Shown here piece by piece: positions 13,410 to 14,694 of a DNA stretch of 14,694 nucleotides. The position numbers and the translations under genes are program-made. The first letter of the stretch is position 1. The number at the start of each line of letters is the position of its first letter. The notes beneath the pieces were generated by a model that was not told where the DNA came from, made no database searches, and saw only the letters and a list, made by a program, of their open reading frames with translations. This stretch comes from Candidatus Equimonas enterica. Its GTDB lineage: Bacteria > Bacteroidota > Bacteroidia > Bacteroidales > Bacteroidaceae. The stretch covers positions 1 through 14,694 of the forward strand of contig JAGHRU010000141.1 of the NCBI GenBank assembly GCA_018066225.1, in the 5' to 3' direction.

Positions 13410-14564
13410 ATGGAAACCAATTTCATCGATTACGTCAAGATATATTGTCGCTCTGGTAAGGGCGGCAGAGGCAGCATGCACCTTCATCGCGCCAAATACC
13501 AGCCCAACGGAGGCCCAGATGGTGGCGACGGCGGACGCGGTGGCCATATCTATCTGCGTGGCAACCACAACTTCTGGACACTGCTTCACCTGCGCTACGA
13601 CCGCCACATCTTCGCTGGTCACGGCGAGAACGGCGGTAAGTGCTGCGCCACGGGCAGTGACGGTGCCGACCGCTACATTGATGTGCCTCCCGGCACGGTA
13701 GCCTATGATGCCGAAACGGGCAAATACATCTGCGATGTCGTAGAAGATGGGCAAGTTGTCATGCTACTGCGTGGCGGACGCGGCGGCAAGGGCAACTACC
13801 AGTTTCGCAGCGCGACAAACCAAGCCCCCCGTTTTGCTCAACCCGGCGAGCCGATGCAGGAGATGATGGTCGTGCTCGAGCTCAAACTCCTTGCCGATGT
13901 CGGTCTCGTCGGCTTCCCCAACGCAGGAAAATCTACGCTGGTAAGTGCTGTTTCCAACGCCCGTCCCAAGATAGCAGGTTACCCTTTCACCACGATGGAG
14001 CCTTCGCTCGGCATTGTCCCCTATCGCGAGGGACGCTCTTTCGTCATGGCCGACATCCCTGGCATCATCGAGGGAGCGGCCGAAGGCAAAGGGCTCGGGC
14101 TGCGCTTCTTGCGCCATATCGAGCGCAACTCGCTGCTGCTGTTTATGGTGCCGGGCGATAGCGACGACATCCAGCGCGAGTATCACATTCTGCTCGAAGA
14201 GTTGCGACAGTTCAACGAAGGCTTGCTGGACAAGCACCGCATCCTTGCTATCACCAAGAGCGACCTGCTCGACGACGAACTCATCGAATTGCTGCGTGCC
14301 GAACTGCCCACAGACCTGCCCGTCATCTTCATCTCCGCAGTCACGGGGCAAGGCATCGACGCGCTCAAAGACCTTCTCTGGGAAGAACTCAACTCGGAGA
14401 GCAACAAACTCCAAAGCGTCAGCGAAGGCGGCAGCATCGTCCACCGCGACCGCCCCGTGGAGCGTCTCGACCTCGACTTCGCCGACTGGGAAGACGACAT
14501 TGAACCCACGGACGACGATGACATAGAAGACCTCGAAGACTTCGAAATAGAAGATGTGGAATAG
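13410..14564 (+). CDS. obgE: Obg/CgtA GTPase (50S ribosome assembly)
   Basis: A 384-residue Obg-family GTPase involved in late 50S assembly and stringent-response control. The glycine-rich Obg fold is at about 1-158 (SGKGGRGSMHLHRAKYQPNG, GGPDGGDGGRGG, RGGRGGKGN). The G domain follows: G1 GFPNAGKS (168-175), G2 TT (194-195), G3 DIPG (215-218), G4 TKSD (282-285) and G5 SAV (309-311). G4 reads TKSD instead of the textbook NKxD; from memory this is common in Bacteroidota Obg. The protein ends in an acidic tail (about 359-384, rich in Asp and Glu) in place of an OCT domain. It starts 10 nt after the TonB-dependent receptor stops. Like other Bacteroidales obgE genes, it is followed closely by a laccase-domain gene. 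Confidence 0.97.
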   Translation: METNFIDYVKIYCRSGKGGRGSMHLHRAKYQPNGGPDGGDGGRGGHIYLRGNHNFWTLLHLRYDRHIFAGHGENGGKCCATGSDGADRYIDVPPGTVAYDAETGKYICDVVEDGQVVMLLRGGRGGKGNYQFRSATNQAPRFAQPGEPMQEMMVVLELKLLADVGLVGFPNAGKSTLVSAVSNARPKIAGYPFTTMEPSLGIVPYREGRSFVMADIPGIIEGAAEGKGLGLRFLRHIERNSLLLFMVPGDSDDIQREYHILLEELRQFNEGLLDKHRILAITKSDLLDDELIELLRAELPTDLPVIFISAVTGQGIDALKDLLWEELNSESNKLQSVSEGGSIVHRDRPVERLDLDFADWEDDIEPTDDDDIEDLEDFEIEDVE

Positions 14565-14581
14565 CCCCTTCTGACCGCTCT

Positions 14582-14694
14582 ATGCTCTACTACCCGCTAC
14601 CGATACCAGCGTTCAGCACGGCGCGTGACAGCCTCGACATGGGCACAAGTGGCTGCGGGGCTTACCAAGGCTTCAACCTCACCCACTACTGCGG
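14582..14694 (+). CDS. pgeF: Laccase-domain protein (PgeF/YfiH family), N-terminal fragment cut by window edge
   Basis: The ATG at 14582 opens 37 codons to the window edge with no stop, 17 nt after obgE. The peptide begins MLYYPLPIPAFSTARDSL and continues with GTSGCGAYQGFNLTHYC. The pattern F-S-T-x-R followed by G-x-Y-x-x-F-N-L is the N-terminal signature of the YfiH/PgeF laccase-domain family (Cu/Zn-dependent proteins with purine-nucleoside or peptidoglycan-editing roles). Placement behind obgE is what I recall for many Bacteroidales. Only the N-terminus is visible, so the assignment rests on this motif and on context. Confidence 0.75.
   Translation, partial: MLYYPLPIPAFSTARDSLDMGTSGCGAYQGFNLTHYC

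Noticed and set aside
12611..13426. 271-residue minus-strand frame at the receptor's 3' end
   Set aside because: Shadow of the receptor gene. It has no motif and no start context, and it overlaps the obgE start.

Overview
The window reads as chromosomal DNA of a Bacteroidota bacterium, most likely order Bacteroidales and plausibly Prevotellaceae. Reasons: three promoters match the TTTG/TTG - N19-22 - TAnnTTTG pattern of this phylum; start codons generally lack a purine-rich Shine-Dalgarno sequence; a TonB-dependent receptor carries an N-terminal carboxypeptidase-regulatory-like domain; and the Obg, RuvC, UDP-glucose dehydrogenase and NusG-like proteins have Bacteroidales-type sequence. Base composition is GC-rich except for one AT-rich island at about 1250-2390. 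The species assignment is inference.

Left part (1-8281), all on the minus strand. From right to left it holds ruvC with a small exported protein behind it, then a consensus promoter (7038-7068) driving a 416-residue NusG/UpxY-type elongation factor. After that comes a tight four-gene run: a YhcH/NanQ-like cupin, an exported protein made of six 19-residue repeats, UDP-glucose 6-dehydrogenase (ugd), and a membrane-anchored endonuclease/exonuclease/phosphatase-fold protein. Two of these junctions are ATGA overlaps and one is a 9-nt gap. Then comes the AT-rich island with a protein carrying a HEPN-type R-x4-H motif, and finally a PglE-like nucleotide-sugar aminotransferase running off the left edge. 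A NusG paralogue followed by ugd and a sugar aminotransferase is the arrangement of surface-polysaccharide loci in Bacteroides, so I read 1-7068 as the promoter-proximal part of a glycan locus. The HEPN gene looks like a later insertion.

Right part (8559-14694), all on the plus strand, divergent from ruvC: rsmE; a short intergenic region with 22-bp tandem repeats; a fusion of an aminoglycoside-phosphotransferase-fold sugar kinase with a RapZ C-terminal domain; a TonB-dependent receptor without a SusD partner; obgE; and the first 37 codons of a laccase-domain (PgeF/YfiH) protein.

The best candidates for something undescribed are four. They are the kinase-RapZ fusion with face-phased repeats upstream; an in-frame palindromic insertion in ugd, with a weaker parallel in ruvC; the six-repeat exported protein co-translated with ugd; and the HEPN-like island with a possible truncated partner upstream. 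No RNA genes, CRISPR arrays, insertion sequences or phage genes were found. No intergenic stretch exceeds 300 bases.
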